A DNA stretch of 64,000 bases from Nemertoderma westbladi. Its lineage: Eukaryota; Xenacoelomorpha; Nemertodermatida; Nemertodermatidae. Of the stretch, positions 32,584 through 43,714 are shown one piece after another. The DNA lies in the NCBI GenBank assembly GCA_032718475.1, contig JAUCBJ010008553.1, positions 1 through 64,000 on the forward strand. The letters run 5' to 3'. How positions within the stretch are numbered: the first letter of the stretch is position 1; the number at the start of each line of letters is the position of its first letter. The notes under the pieces were generated by a model. That model saw only the letters and a list, made by a program, of their open reading frames with translations. It had not been told where the DNA came from and did not search any database. Position numbers and translations under genes: made by a program.

Positions 32584-35500
32584 CTGAAATACAATTTGTT
32601 TTCGTTTCTTAGTTTTGAGCATACTGTAATTGGTGTCGCCAATCCGAAATATTTATCGAACACAAATAACATGTTTCGCTTCGAAAACGACAAACGTTAT
32701 TCTAAAGTTATACATTTATGTAGCAAAGTATCTCACCTAATTCTATACCAGGCCTTCGCACAATACGATATTAGGCAGCATAATAATTATAGGACGTGTA
32801 TAATGTATCAGTTTATAACTCTCCAGTAGAGGCGAATAACATATTACATTACAGATATGGAGCTGTGCATTCATTAGCAAAGTAAATAGACTACAGTTAC
32901 CGTTCTAGGCAACTAAAAACAACGAAGCTGAACCTGAATTGTTTTTCCGTCACCATGGTTACTTGTATAAATATTATTCCCAATATTATTATTATAATTA
33001 TTCAATTAGGCCTCTGCAACAGCTACCTGCCATATTGAGCTCTCTACCTAGAGCATGACAGAAAGTTGAATCTATAGGGCCTACAGCTGTAATATATGTT
33101 TGTTCCGAGTCCCGTAAATACATACAATAGTTTGCACCATACGGATAAATATATTGACTACTAGCTAGACCAAGACAAACCAGTGCCGATTCAAACAACT
33201 GCAAACGTTTAATATTTGGCTAAATTCTTACTGTGTGGGTAAAATAATGCGATAAAATATGATTGATCTGTAAAATTCTATTATGAAATTTGAGTAATTA
33301 TTACTACAATGACAATTATGTTTTATATGCAGTTTTTAATAATGAATGAATGAATGAATGAATGAATGAATGAATGAAACACAATTCTGAAACACTCGTA
33401 TCAGTTCTGTAATACGTTCTTTATATTATTTAGAATGATACAATCTCAATTATTCAAAAAAGTGAAAAGGAAATATACAAATCGTATTTGAGACTCAAGC
33501 GGTTCATATACATAAATACCGGTAAATTAATGTTCAGAATACCTCATCGGTACATTTACTTTTGAGACGCATTTTTATTTATTTACATAATTTCTTACCG
33601 GTATATAATACCGGTATGAGCGCTATTTAAAATGTAAAATGTTCTGTAAATAAATCACGTACGAACCTCATTCCGCCAAATATTCCACTGGAATAACAAA
33701 CAATCCCACTGGGTTTGTAAGTCCATCCCTCCATTCCGAAATGGTCGACTAAGTTTTTCATAGCGGAAGGAATACAATGGTTGTATTCGCCACAAATAAA
33801 AATAAAAGCGTCGCAGGACTTTATTTCGTCGTTGATTTTGACCAGCCAAGAAGGTGCTTCCGATATATCCCTACAAAGAATAGGGAGTAAAGAGGTTGTT
33901 ATTATTATTATTATTATCGTACATGAAACAATAACCTTACAATTATTGCACAGTACATACCTAACTACAGACACTCTAGCACAAAAAAAAGAAAAATAAT
34001 TAAAGTAAGTAGAACAATAATAATAAACAACAATAAGGTTATTCATTTTATTACCGAGAGCGAGAGTTTTTGTACTGGATATGTACATCTCTGTATGCCA
34101 ATATATATGACTATATATATGTACTCTACAGACTTAACTTTCCAATTTAAACAGGGATTAAATATAATATATGTATGTTCCTTACGTATGAATACTCACT
34201 CCATAGCGAAAAATATTAACTGATCCTAATGGGCCACGAAGACCTGTCACGAAGACCTGTCACGGAGACCTGTCACGAAGACCTGTCACGGAGACCCGTC
34301 ACGGAGATCCGCCACGAAGACCTGTCACGAAGACCTGTCACGGAGACCTGTCACGGAGAGTTGTCACGGAGAGTTGTCACGGAGACCCGTCACGAAGACC
34401 TGTCACGAAGACGTGTCACGGTGACATGTCACGGAGACCTGTCACGGAGACCCGTCACGAACACTTGTCTCGAAGACGTGTCACGATGACCTGTCACGGA
34501 TACCTGTCACGGAGACCTGTCACGGAGAACCGTCACGAAGACCTGTCACGAAGACGTGTCACGATGACCTGTCACGGGGACCTGTCACGGAGACCCGTCA
34601 CGAAGACCTGTCGCGGAGACCTGTCACGGAGACCTGTTACGGAGACCTGTCACGGAGACCCGTCACGAAGACCTGTCTCGAAGACGTGTCACGATGACCT
34701 GTTACTCCGGTCAGGTACTGCTGTACTTCCTTTTGAGTGACTGATAAAAACATTAGATAGCTCACTCCATAGCGAATAGATTATCCATCCGTCTTGGTAG
34801 CTCCATAACCTAGGTAACGGTTCGAGCACCATTAGGGTCGGTTGATTGATGTATTTAATCCACCGTCACTACAACCCACAACAATTTATTTAATAAGATG
34901 ATTATTAAGAGATTATTTAATAAAATGGCTGTACGATAATGTATCATAGCCAGGTAGTGGTCCAAATTGACCGCAAGTGAAATTAAAAAATGTTCTAGGT
35001 ACGCCCCCTAGCTGAATTATAACATTAGATGTTAGAATTAACTTTAGTTGAGAAATTCGGAAGTTTCCTTACGTGTAATGGTGAAGCGGTTTCGTGAGAA
35101 CGGGAAAGTCTATTTCTTCCGGGTCGCAAACATAAACTTCTAAATTTCGTTTCTTTAGTTGAGCTTCGATAAATCTGCTAACTCTAAAATGTAATACAGA
35201 AATAAATAAGTTAATGAATATTATGTAATACCTACCTGTCTTGTATGATAAAACGATATTATAAGTCTTGTATGAAAATATTTAGAAATAATATTGTAGA
35301 TATACATACACTTATTTTTTAATATTGTATATTGACGGGAACTCAGCCCATTTTACATACTGTAGATATATTATACATACATATAGCACAATAATTGTAA
35401 TTGATTAGAAACATTACGTAATATCATACATATACGTCCTGTTGTTAATGGCTGCCAATGGGGATGATACAAGTTTAGGTTAGTTATTCTAGCAGTGTTT

Positions 35501-38500
35501 ATTCATCCCTTAGGACAGTAACTACCCGTTTTAGTTAAAAAAAAGTGATCTGGAGTTTGGCTTAGAGAGGGGAATGTAGAATTCAACCAATCAGCGATGA
35601 GCTTTTTTTCAGAGAAAGCAGGCTGCTCCAATCAGAGTTTATTTCCCTTTCAAGCTTTTCACTGTAATAATCTACTTTGTAAATAAATAAATAACATTGA
35701 CTGAAAAGTGAAAAGTGAAAACCAAGTATTCTTCATATTATTGGTGAAAATTTCGTAAATATAATAATGGGAATGATGATTGTTCATGTACTAGCATACT
35801 GGTGGGTTATTGTGGTAATTCTGCAATAATGAAGCAATGCAATGCTGCATTCAAAACAAGATTCGCCGGGACTCTCGGTATGAGTGCAAACAGTGCATTG
35901 GGAGTCCAGGGTTCTCTGCCTTGGTAAATGCTTTGCCGATTATCATAAATAGATCATATCATAGTAATAGTTCGATTATAACGGTACCATAAATAGACCA
36001 TGAAACATAATATATACGATATAGTTCAGAAAAATAAATATTTTTTTCGGGGGTGTAACAGGAGTGGATGAGTAAACGGGGGTGTAACAGGAGTGGAGGA
36101 GTAAAGGGGGTGTAACAGGAGTGGATGAGTATACGGGGGTGTAACAGGAGTGGAGGAGTAAACGGGGGTGTAACAGGAGTGGAGGAGTATACGGGGGTGT
36201 AACGGGAGTGGATGAGTAAACGTGAGTGTAACGGGAGTGGATGAGTAAACGGGGGTGTAACAGTAGTGGATGAGTAAACGGGGGTGTAACAGGAGTGGAT
36301 GAGTAAACGTGGGTGTAACAGGAGTGGATGAGTAAAGGGGGGTGTAACAGTAGTGGATGAGTAAACGGGGGTGTAACAGGAGTGGATGAGTAAACGGGGG
36401 TGTAACAGGAGTGGATGAGTATACGGGGGTGTAACAGGAGTGGATGAGTATACGGGGGTGTAACAGGAGTGGATGAGTATACGGGGGTGTAACAGGAGTG
36501 GATGAGTAAAGGGGGTGTAACAGGAGTGGATGAGTAAAGGGGGTGTAACAGGAGTGGATGAGTATACGGGGGTGTAACAGGAGTGGATGAGTATACGGGG
36601 GTGTAACAGGAGTGGATGAGTAAAGGGGGGTGTAACAGGAGTGGATGAGTATACGGGGGTGTAACAGGAGTGGATGAGTATACGGGGGTGTAACAGGAGT
36701 GGATGAGTATACGGGGGTGTAACAGGAGTGGATGAGTAAAGGGGGGTGTAACAGGAGTGGATGAGTATACGGGGGTGTAACAGGAGTGGATGAGTATACG
36801 GGGGTGTAACAGGAGTGGATGAGTAAAGGGGGTGTAACAGGAGTGGATGAGTAAAGGGGGTGTAACAGGAGTGGATGAGTATACGGGGGTGTAACAGGAG
36901 TGGATGAGTAAAGGGGGTGTAACAGGAGTGGATGAGTAAAGGGGGGTGTAACAGTAGTGGATGAGTAAACGGGGGTGTAACAGGAGTGGATGAGTAAACG
37001 GGGGTGTAACAGGAGTGGATGAGTATACGGGGGTGTAACAGTAGTGAATGAGTATACGGGGGTGTAACAGGAGTGGATGAGTATACGGGGGTGTAACAGG
37101 AGTGGATGAGTATACGGGGGTGTAACAGGAGTGGAGGAGTAAAGGGGGTGTAACAGGAGTGGATGAGTAAACGGGTGTGTAACAGGAGTGGATGAGTAAA
37201 CGTGGGTGTAACGGGAGTGGATGAGTAAAGGGGGTGTAACAGTAGTGGATGAGTAAACGGGGGTGTAACAGGAGTGGATGAGTAAAGGGGGTGTAACAGT
37301 AGTGGATGAGTAAACGGGGGTGTAACAGGAGTGGATGAGTAAACGGGGGTGTAATAGTAGTGGATGAGTAAAGGGGGTGTAATAGTAGTGGATGAGTATA
37401 CGGGGGTGTAACAGTAGTGGATGAGTAAAGGGGGTGTAACAGGAGTGGATGAGTAAAGGGGGTGTAACAGGAGTGGATGAGTATACGGGGGTGTAACAGG
37501 AGTGGATGAGTAAAGGGGGTGTAACAGGAGTGGATGAGTAAAGGGGGGTGTAACAGTAGTGGATGAGTAAACGGGGGTGTAACAGGAGTGGATGAGTAAA
37601 CGGGGGTGTAACAGGAGTGGATGAGTATACGGGGGTGTAACAGTAGTGGATGAGTATACGGGGGTGTAACAGGAGTGGATGAGTATACGGGGGTGTAACA
37701 GGAGTGGATGAGTATACGGGGGTGTAACAGGAGTGGATGAGTAAAGGGGGTGTAACAGTAGTGGATGAGTAAACGGGGGTGTAACAGGAGTGGATGAGTA
37801 AACGGGGGTGTAACAGGAGTGGATGAGTATACGGGGGTGTAACAGTAGTGGATGAGTATACGGGGGTGTAACAGGAGTGGATGAGTATACGGGGGTGTAA
37901 CAGGAGTGGATGAGTAAAGGGGGTGTAACAGTAGTGGATGAGTAAACGGGGGTGTAACAGGAGTGGATGAGTAAAGGGGGTGTAACAGTAGTGGATGAGT
38001 ATACGGGGGTGTAACAGGAGTGGATGAGTAAAGGGGGTGTAACAGTAGTGGATGAGTAAAGGGGGTGTAACAGTAGTGGATGAGTATACGGGGGTGTAAC
38101 AGTAGTGGATGAGTAAAGGGGGTGTAACAGTAGTGGATGAGTATACGGGGGTGTAACAGGAGTGGATGAGAAAAGGGGGTGTAACAGGAGTGGATGAGTA
38201 AACGGGGGTGTAACAGGAGTGGATGAGTAAAGGGGGTGTAACAGTAGTGGATGAGTAAAGGGGGTGTAACAGTAGTGGATGAGTATACGGGGGTGTAACA
38301 GTAGTGGATGAGTAAAGGGGGTGTAACAGGAGTGGATGAGTATACGGGGGTGTAACAGTAGTGGATGAGTAAAGGGGGTGTAACAGTAGTGGATGAGTAT
38401 ACGGGGGTGTAACAGTAGTGGATGAGTAAAGGGGGTGTAACAGGAGTGGATGAGTAAAGGGGGTGTAACAGGAGTGGATGAGAAAAGGGGGTGTAACAGG

Positions 38501-41500
38501 AGTGGATGAGTAAACGGGGGTGTAACAGGAGTGGATGAGTATACGGGGGTGTAACAGGAGTGGATGAGAAAAGGGGGTGTAACAGGAGTGGATGAGTAAA
38601 CGGGGGTGTAACAGGAGTGGATGAGTATACGGGGGTGTAACAGGAGTGGATGAGTAAAGGGGGTGTAACAGGAGTGGATGAGTAAAGGGGGTGTAACAGG
38701 AGTGGATGAGTATACGGGGGTGTAACAGTAGTGGATGAGTATACGGGGGTGTAACAGTAGTGGATGAGTAAAGGGGGTGTAACAGTAGTGGATGAGTATA
38801 CGGGGGTGTAACAGTAGTGGATGAGTAAAGGGGGTGTAACAGGAGTGGATGAGAAAAGGGGGTGTAACAGGAGTGGATGAGTAAACGGGGGTGTAACAGG
38901 AGTGGATGAGTATACGGGGGTGTAACAGGAGTGGATGAGAAAAGGGGGTGTAACAGGAGTGGATGAGTAAACGGGGGTGTAACAGGAGTGGATGAGTATA
39001 CGGGGGTGTAACAGGAGTGGATGAGTAAAGGGGGTGTAACAGGAGTGGATGAGTAAAGGGGGTGTAACAGGAGTGGATGAGTATACGGGGGTGTAACAGT
39101 AGTGGATGAGTAAACGGGGGTGTAACAGGAGTGGATGAGTAAAGGGGGTGTAACAGGAGTGGATGAGTATACGGGGGTGTAACAGTAGTGGATGAGTAAA
39201 CGGGGGTGTAACAGGAGTGGATGAGTAAAGGGGGTGTAACAGGAGTGGATGAGTATACGGGGGTGTAACAGGAGTGGATGAGTAAAGGGGGTGTAACAGG
39301 AGTGGATGAGTAAAGGGGGTGTAACAGGAGTGGATGAGTATACGGGGGTGTAACAGTAGTGGATGAGTAAACGGGGGTGTAACAGGAGTGGATGAGTAAA
39401 GGGGGTGTAACAGGAGTGGATGAGTATACGGGGGTGTAACAGGAGTGGATGAGTAAAGGGGGTGTAACAGGAGTGGATGAGTATACGGGGGTGTAACAGT
39501 AGTGGATGAGTAAACGGGGGTGTAACAGGAGTGGATGAGTAAAGGGGGTGTAACAGGAGTGGATGAGTATACGGGGGTGTAACAGTAGTGGATGAGTAAA
39601 CGGGGGTGTAACAGGAGTGGATGAGAAAAGGGGGTGTAACAGGAGTGGATGAGTAAACGGGGGTGTAACAGGAGTGGATGAGTATACGGGGGTGTAACAG
39701 TAATAAGCAGATAGTGATTGTAATAATATTCAAGGGGATTTTGTAGCGGGAAAAGCCGGTCTTCGACACGCAACACTATCAATTCTAAGCCGCCTGAGAG
39801 CGTGCCATGCTGAGGACGTGAGAAATCATTTACAGGTGTAGCAGGAATTTTTGATGAAATTCTGTGGGAGGAACAGAACACCATCATTTTCATAATTTAC
39901 ATTATCTTACTTAACATAATTTAGACTATTGCACTCCATGAACCCTAGCAGTTAATGAGTCCATTCTCGAGCTCCACCATTTGTAGGCTGATATAAAAAA
40001 TAGAGGAATATAAAAAATACCATTCTTATTCGTAATTGTGGTTGATTATGTTCTACGCATGCCATTTGACCATTTAATAAAGATGGGGTGATGGTAACAC
40101 CCCCTACTGGCACAAGAAGTAGAGGAAATCCAACAAAGTACCTTACTATACTGATCTAGACTTTGCGGATGACTTAGAGGTACTGTCAGAATCACTAGAG
40201 GGAGCCAAAAGGCTCCTCTGCTCATTGGATCAGGTTGTGTCTAGTTTTGTTCCTTTTGTAAACTCCAAGAAGACCCAAATTATGACAGTGAACCTTGACA
40301 GCCCGGATGTCTGATCGTAAAGGGCATAAGCTCCAGGAATAGCATGTTTGAGAATGTGGATGACTTCTACCGCTTGGGATCATCGATTCGGAAGTCAGGT
40401 GAAGACCTTCGGATACGTAAGGGGAAGGCATGGGCAGTATTAAATAGTCTGTGCAGGATTTGTATGTCCCATAGAATAAAACGGAACCTTAACCCTATTA
40501 CCACTGGGGGGGGGGGCGAATCGGCCCTTTCCTAGTTTTTAATTGCTGTATCTATGCAATCACCTTATGTACCTCCCAATTTTTTAGGAGAATTAGTCAA
40601 ATTTAATGGCGCATCTTTTGCAAAAAACGGCGTTGCAATTAGATTTTAACTTTTCGATGTGGGTGCCACCTCAAAATTTTGTCCCCAGCAGAAATTTTAT
40701 GAAATTTTCGAATTTTCAAGGTCTTTTATAAGTTAGTAATTCTTATGTTGGGGCTTTTTTTTATTGATTCTGATTTGTAAGGAGCACTCTACTACTCTAT
40801 ATAAGTATGTAAGGGAAGTGGTACGTCATTTTTGGTGCACTAAAATTAGGGCGTGGCACTTCAAATTTTCAAAATTTCAATATTCGTTAAATACTCCGAA
40901 GTTTAGATTTCAATGCGTTTTTATGGGTTTTCTGGCATGCTTAATCGATTGAAAGTAACATATAGATATAACAATTCTTAGTGGTACATCATTTTTGGTG
41001 CACCAAAATTAGGGCGTGGCAAGTAGGCATACTTCAAATTTTCAAAATTACGATATTCAGAAAATACCACAAGGTTTTCATTTCAACCCATTTTTATAGG
41101 TTATCTGGACCGCTGAATCGATTGAAAGTAATATTGAAGCCTCAAGTCTTAGTGTTACGTCATTATTGATACACTACAATTAGGGCGTGGTACTTTTTCA
41201 AAATTTGCATAAGTGCCACTCCCTAATTTTGGTGCACCAAAAATGCCAAACCACTACGTCTTCAGGCTTCTATAATACTTTCAATTGATTCAGCGGTCCA
41301 GAAAACCTATAAATGTGCGTTGAAATCTCAACTTTGGTTTATTTTCCGAATCTCGTATTTTTCAATATGAAGTGCCACACTTTAATTTTGGTGCTCTAAA
41401 AAGGACGATCCACTAAGTCTTCAGGCTTCGATAATATTTTCAATCGATTCAGCGGTCCAGAAAACCTTTAAAAACGCGTTGAAATCAAAAGATGGGGGTA

Positions 41501-43714
41501 TTTTCCGAATATCGCATTTTTTAAAATTTGAAGTGCCACGCCCACTTCTTAGGTGCACGAAAAATAGCATCCAGTTCAATTTTCGGAAATGGAATATAAT
41601 CACATTCGATTCAGCGTAGTGAAAAACCTACTAATGCTAGCCAACAATACCACACTATTACTGTAGTTTTTAGAATATCAAAAAATGTATATTTTGTCCT
41701 GGGACTACTTCTATTTTTCATGTGAAAATTATTACACCCACCTTATGAAATTTTCATTTTTTTGGATTTGAAAATGTTCTTCGATAATTCTTTCACCTAC
41801 AGCCCAAATTTCGTAGAATTTTATTGGATGATTACAAAAATACAGCGGGGGGGGGGCGAATCGACCCCCCGCCAGTGCTGCTAATGGTCTAAACACCCCA
41901 GTGGTAATAGGGTTAACCCTATTAAAAACTCGGGGGTTGGGGGTCAATATGACCCCCACCCCCTGTAGTTTTTTTGTTATAATTCTGAAACAAACGCAGT
42001 TGTGCATCTGAAATTTTATGAATTTTCTTAAAAATATATTGTCTTCTTAATAGTGAAAACAGTTTTCAAAAATATTTGGTAGTTTTCGAGTTATACAGTA
42101 GTAAAAATTTTTAACAATTTTTTGAGACGTTGAAAATGACATTTCATGAAATATTATTTGTAACATATCTATTTTTGATTTACACTGGTTTTTGTGGTGT
42201 TTGCCATTAGAAGAAATTCATATAAATTAATTTAGAAATTTTAAACTTGCTTTTTTCGGCGGGTGCCCATGCCCAATTTTGTTGCCAGCACCAAATAAAT
42301 TTGTAAATTGATTATTTGAACCTGTTTTTTACGCAATAGGGGTTTTTGAGGTTCTGGTATCGATGGAATATATACGAGTTGCACCACGCGTAGTTTTCGC
42401 GTACCACTTGTATTTTTCGATGCTGTGTGCAAATTTTGGTGCCAGCACGAAATGTTGAAATTCCTTTCAATAGTTCAATTGCGTGTGACAACTTATTTCT
42501 CGCGTTTTAGAGGTTTATGGAGTTCTGAATTCAACGGAATAAATAATTATTTAACGAGACATCTAAAACTTGTATTTTTCGGAAGTGGGCGCAAAATATG
42601 GTGCTAGAACCGAATTTTGAAAACCCTCAAATATCAATTGATTGTGTCACCTTGTTTCTTGCATTATACAGTACGTATTTGTGAGGGTCCTGAAATCAAT
42701 GGAATAAGTAAAAATTGCATAATAGTTTTCAAACATGAATTTTTCATCGGTGGGTGAAAATTGTAGTGTCAGCACCAAATTTTTGAAAATAAGCAAATTG
42801 ATCAATAGATAGTATCATCTTGTTTCTTGCGTTATACGGGTTTATCATGTTGTTTCTTGCGTTATACGGGTTTATGAGGGTCCTGAATCTGATGGAATCA
42901 ATAAAAACCGCACTGGCTTTTTGGTGATGGGTACGAAATTTGGTGCTAGAACCATAATTTGTCATATTACGCCGAAAAATACAAGTAGCAATGATCTGGC
43001 ATATTAGAAATGTATTCCATTAGAATCAGCGCTCTAGAAAACCTGAAAATGTGAATTTATAGCATCGTATAAGAGAATTAAAAATTTTGTGGGGTTAAGG
43101 TTCTATTACTTATGGCAGTAGTTGTAACAATACTTTTATATGAGAGTCCAGGTCCCGGGTTCATTGACTGTGTCAAGTACAATGAACACATCTCCAATCA
43201 GACTTTATAGCTATACAACATTGGAGGTGTATCGTTGGTCCCCCTAGTTTGACACTTGAACAGAGCCTCCGCCCCCGCTTACAGGCCATTGCTTTCACTG
43301 TGAGGACCAGCCAGTGCATAATCTTGTGCTTTGGCCGCCTTATGGACTGAATAAACATGGTGTACAGCCCATGACTTTCTTAAGACGCATCTTAAAGGAC
43401 ACTGGCCTTGAAGATGCTGATGATCTAGCAAATATCATGGGTGTTAGGGAGTTGTGGCGGCGCAATTTTGTCGACAATCCGGCACAGCATTCTTAATATA
43501 TATGTAATGTATATAATGCAGCTACAATGGAGCATGCCGTGATACCGATCGTAGTAGTACTGTAGGCTCATGTAGAAAATAATACTTGATTCAAAATGAT
43601 ACCTACACAAATAGCTTGAAAGCTGAAACGGAGTTCCTACCTTAAGCTCAATCTTTCTTCCCTGACAGTTCCAATTATCACTCCAACCTTCAATCGACAG
43701 TCCCAAGTTTCCAT
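32349..43714 (-). CDS. NADPH-dependent FMN reductase family protein, four exons
   Basis: Spliced from four exons on the minus strand: 43714-43641, 35183-35073, 33870-33667 and 32583-32349. All introns are GT-AG and phase 2, and the joins give one 207-residue frame with no internal stop. The product has the flavodoxin-like fold of FMN reductases, which bind FMN and pass electrons from NAD(P)H to quinones or other acceptors, probably in the cytosol since no signal peptide is seen. Exon 1 carries the N-terminal beta strand and FMN phosphate loop (VGVIIGTVREER, in place of the usual GSxRxGR). Exon 2 carries the second strand (VYVCDPEEIDFP). Exon 3 has the signature GEYNH and KPSGIVCYSSGIFGGMR. 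Exon 4 has RAAMQMR and the C-terminal helix. The ATG has A at -3 and G at +4. Intron sizes are 8457, 1202 and 1083 bp. The length fits the family. Substrate and name are not assigned. Confidence 0.88.
33340..33377. repeat. (AATG)n microsatellite in intron 3
   Basis: Nine uninterrupted tetranucleotide units. Confidence 0.95.
33667..33870 (-). CDS. FMN reductase exon 3 (flavin-binding core)
   Basis: 204 bp after a pyrimidine-rich acceptor (ctccctattctttgtag) and before the donor GTTCGT. It encodes 67 whole codons including EAPSWL, the EYNH signature and YKPSGIVCYSSGIFGG, the most conserved part of this family. Phase 2 on both sides. A donor five bases further (GTACGT) is possible, but only the chosen one joins exon 4 in frame as GGMRAAMQMR. 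Confidence 0.9.
34235..34702. repeat. 13-bp minisatellite in intron 2 (36 copies)
   Basis: 468 bp, exactly 36 units of gacctgtcacgga or gacctgtcacgaa with point variants (gacgtg, gagttg, gacccg). It is flanked by a 16-bp direct repeat ctcactccatagcgaa at 34195-34210 and 34761-34776. The plus-strand frames reading EDLSRRPVT are by-products of the repeat. Confidence 0.95.
35073..35183 (-). CDS. FMN reductase exon 2
   Basis: 111 bp between the acceptor tacattttag and the donor GTAAGG. It reads VSRFIEAQLKKRN followed by LEVYVCDPEEIDFPVL and ends KPLHHY plus two bases (AC). This is the alpha1-beta2 part of the flavodoxin fold. Phase 2 on both sides. Confidence 0.87.
35184..36047. other. intron 1 sequence, no gene seen
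   Basis: AT-rich intronic DNA of the reductase gene. It contains a short relative of the 27.3-kb MITE end at about 35700 (ctgaaaagtgaaa, gtattcttca) and nothing else I can identify. Confidence 0.6.
36048..39700. repeat. 28/29-bp G-rich minisatellite in intron 1 (about 128 copies)
   Basis: Units read ggagtggatgag or gtagtggatgag, then taaa, taaac, tatac or aaaa, then gggggtgtaaca. The 28-bp form lacks the c before the G run. In places three units form an 86-bp higher-order repeat (for example starts at 39097 and 39183). The minus strand has no stop in any frame of the unit, which creates overlapping pseudo-ORFs of 1305 and 1247 codons. The G-rich strand is the template strand of the reductase gene, so its pre-mRNA would carry the C/U-rich complement. 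Confidence 0.97.
39701..40096. other. intron 1 sequence, no gene seen
   Basis: Sequence between the minisatellite and the LINE relic; I recognise no feature. Confidence 0.6.
40493..41912. mobile_element. piggyBac-type MITE (1420 bp) with perfect 17-bp TIRs
   Basis: CCCTATTACCACTGGGG at 40493-40509 is the exact reverse complement of 41896-41912. TTAA flanks both ends (40489-40492 and 41913-41916). Just inside each end is a G-run followed by cgaatcg. The middle is largely an inverted repeat: segments with ttggtgcaccaaaattaggg in the left half recur reversed in the right half (about 40800-41170 against 41210-41600). No transposase. It lies in intron 1 of the reductase gene and inside the LINE relic. 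Confidence 0.88.
41917..43094 (-). mobile_element. piggyBac-type MITE, copy 2 (inverted relative of 28871-30382)
   Basis: Starts CCCTATTAAAAACTCGGGGG, shares the TTAA at 41913-41916 with the neighbouring MITE, and ends ...TGTGGGG at a TTAA (43095-43098). Its interior is the reverse complement of much of 28871-30382, but it lacks the far end of that copy. A small direct duplication (tgtttcttgcgttatacggg) sits near 42830-42870. Taking out this element and its neighbour with their TTAA copies leaves the LINE frame continuous, so both are precise insertions. Confidence 0.78.
43641..43714 (-). CDS. FMN reductase exon 1 (start codon, FMN-binding loop)
   Basis: Starts at ATG (43714-43712) with an in-frame run METWDCRLKVGVIIGTVREE and ends in ...TTA AG before the donor GTAGGA. 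The two leftover bases join the A that opens exon 2 to complete an Arg codon. It is too short to appear as an ORF of its own; I found it by searching for the missing phosphate-loop motif with the right phase. Confidence 0.82.

Larger units (their letters stand above)
40097..43497 (+). pseudogene. LINE reverse transcriptase relic interrupted by two MITEs
   Basis: Remains of a non-LTR retrotransposon ORF2, antisense to the reductase gene. At 40153-40310 the frame reads TDLDFADDLEVLSE, the FADD catalytic motif of a LINE reverse transcriptase, then SKKTQIM. After a frameshift 40340-40470 gives the conserved ...LGSSIRKSGEDLRIRKG... region. The relic breaks at a TTAA (40489-40492) and resumes at 43099 with KVLLLMAVVVTILLYES, continuing the same frame. 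The C-terminal segment (GHC...LVLWPP...DTGLEDADDLA...) ends at TAA 43495-43497. Frameshifts and stops make it dead. The 5' half is absent. Confidence 0.82.

Noticed and set aside
33627-34088. A single 153-codon minus-strand ORF as the reductase gene
   Set aside because: Its first half is intron 2 sequence (poly-Ile from an ATT repeat); only 33667-33870 is exon, as splice sites and phases show.
36048-39700. Canonical G-quadruplex array
   Set aside because: Each unit has only one run of three or more G, so the loops would be over 20 nt, outside the usual limit.
35976-39893. Overlapping minus-strand ORFs of 1305 and 1247 codons
   Set aside because: They are two phases of the same 28/29-bp minisatellite, whose unit has no stop in any minus-strand frame. 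The array lies inside intron 1 of the reductase gene.
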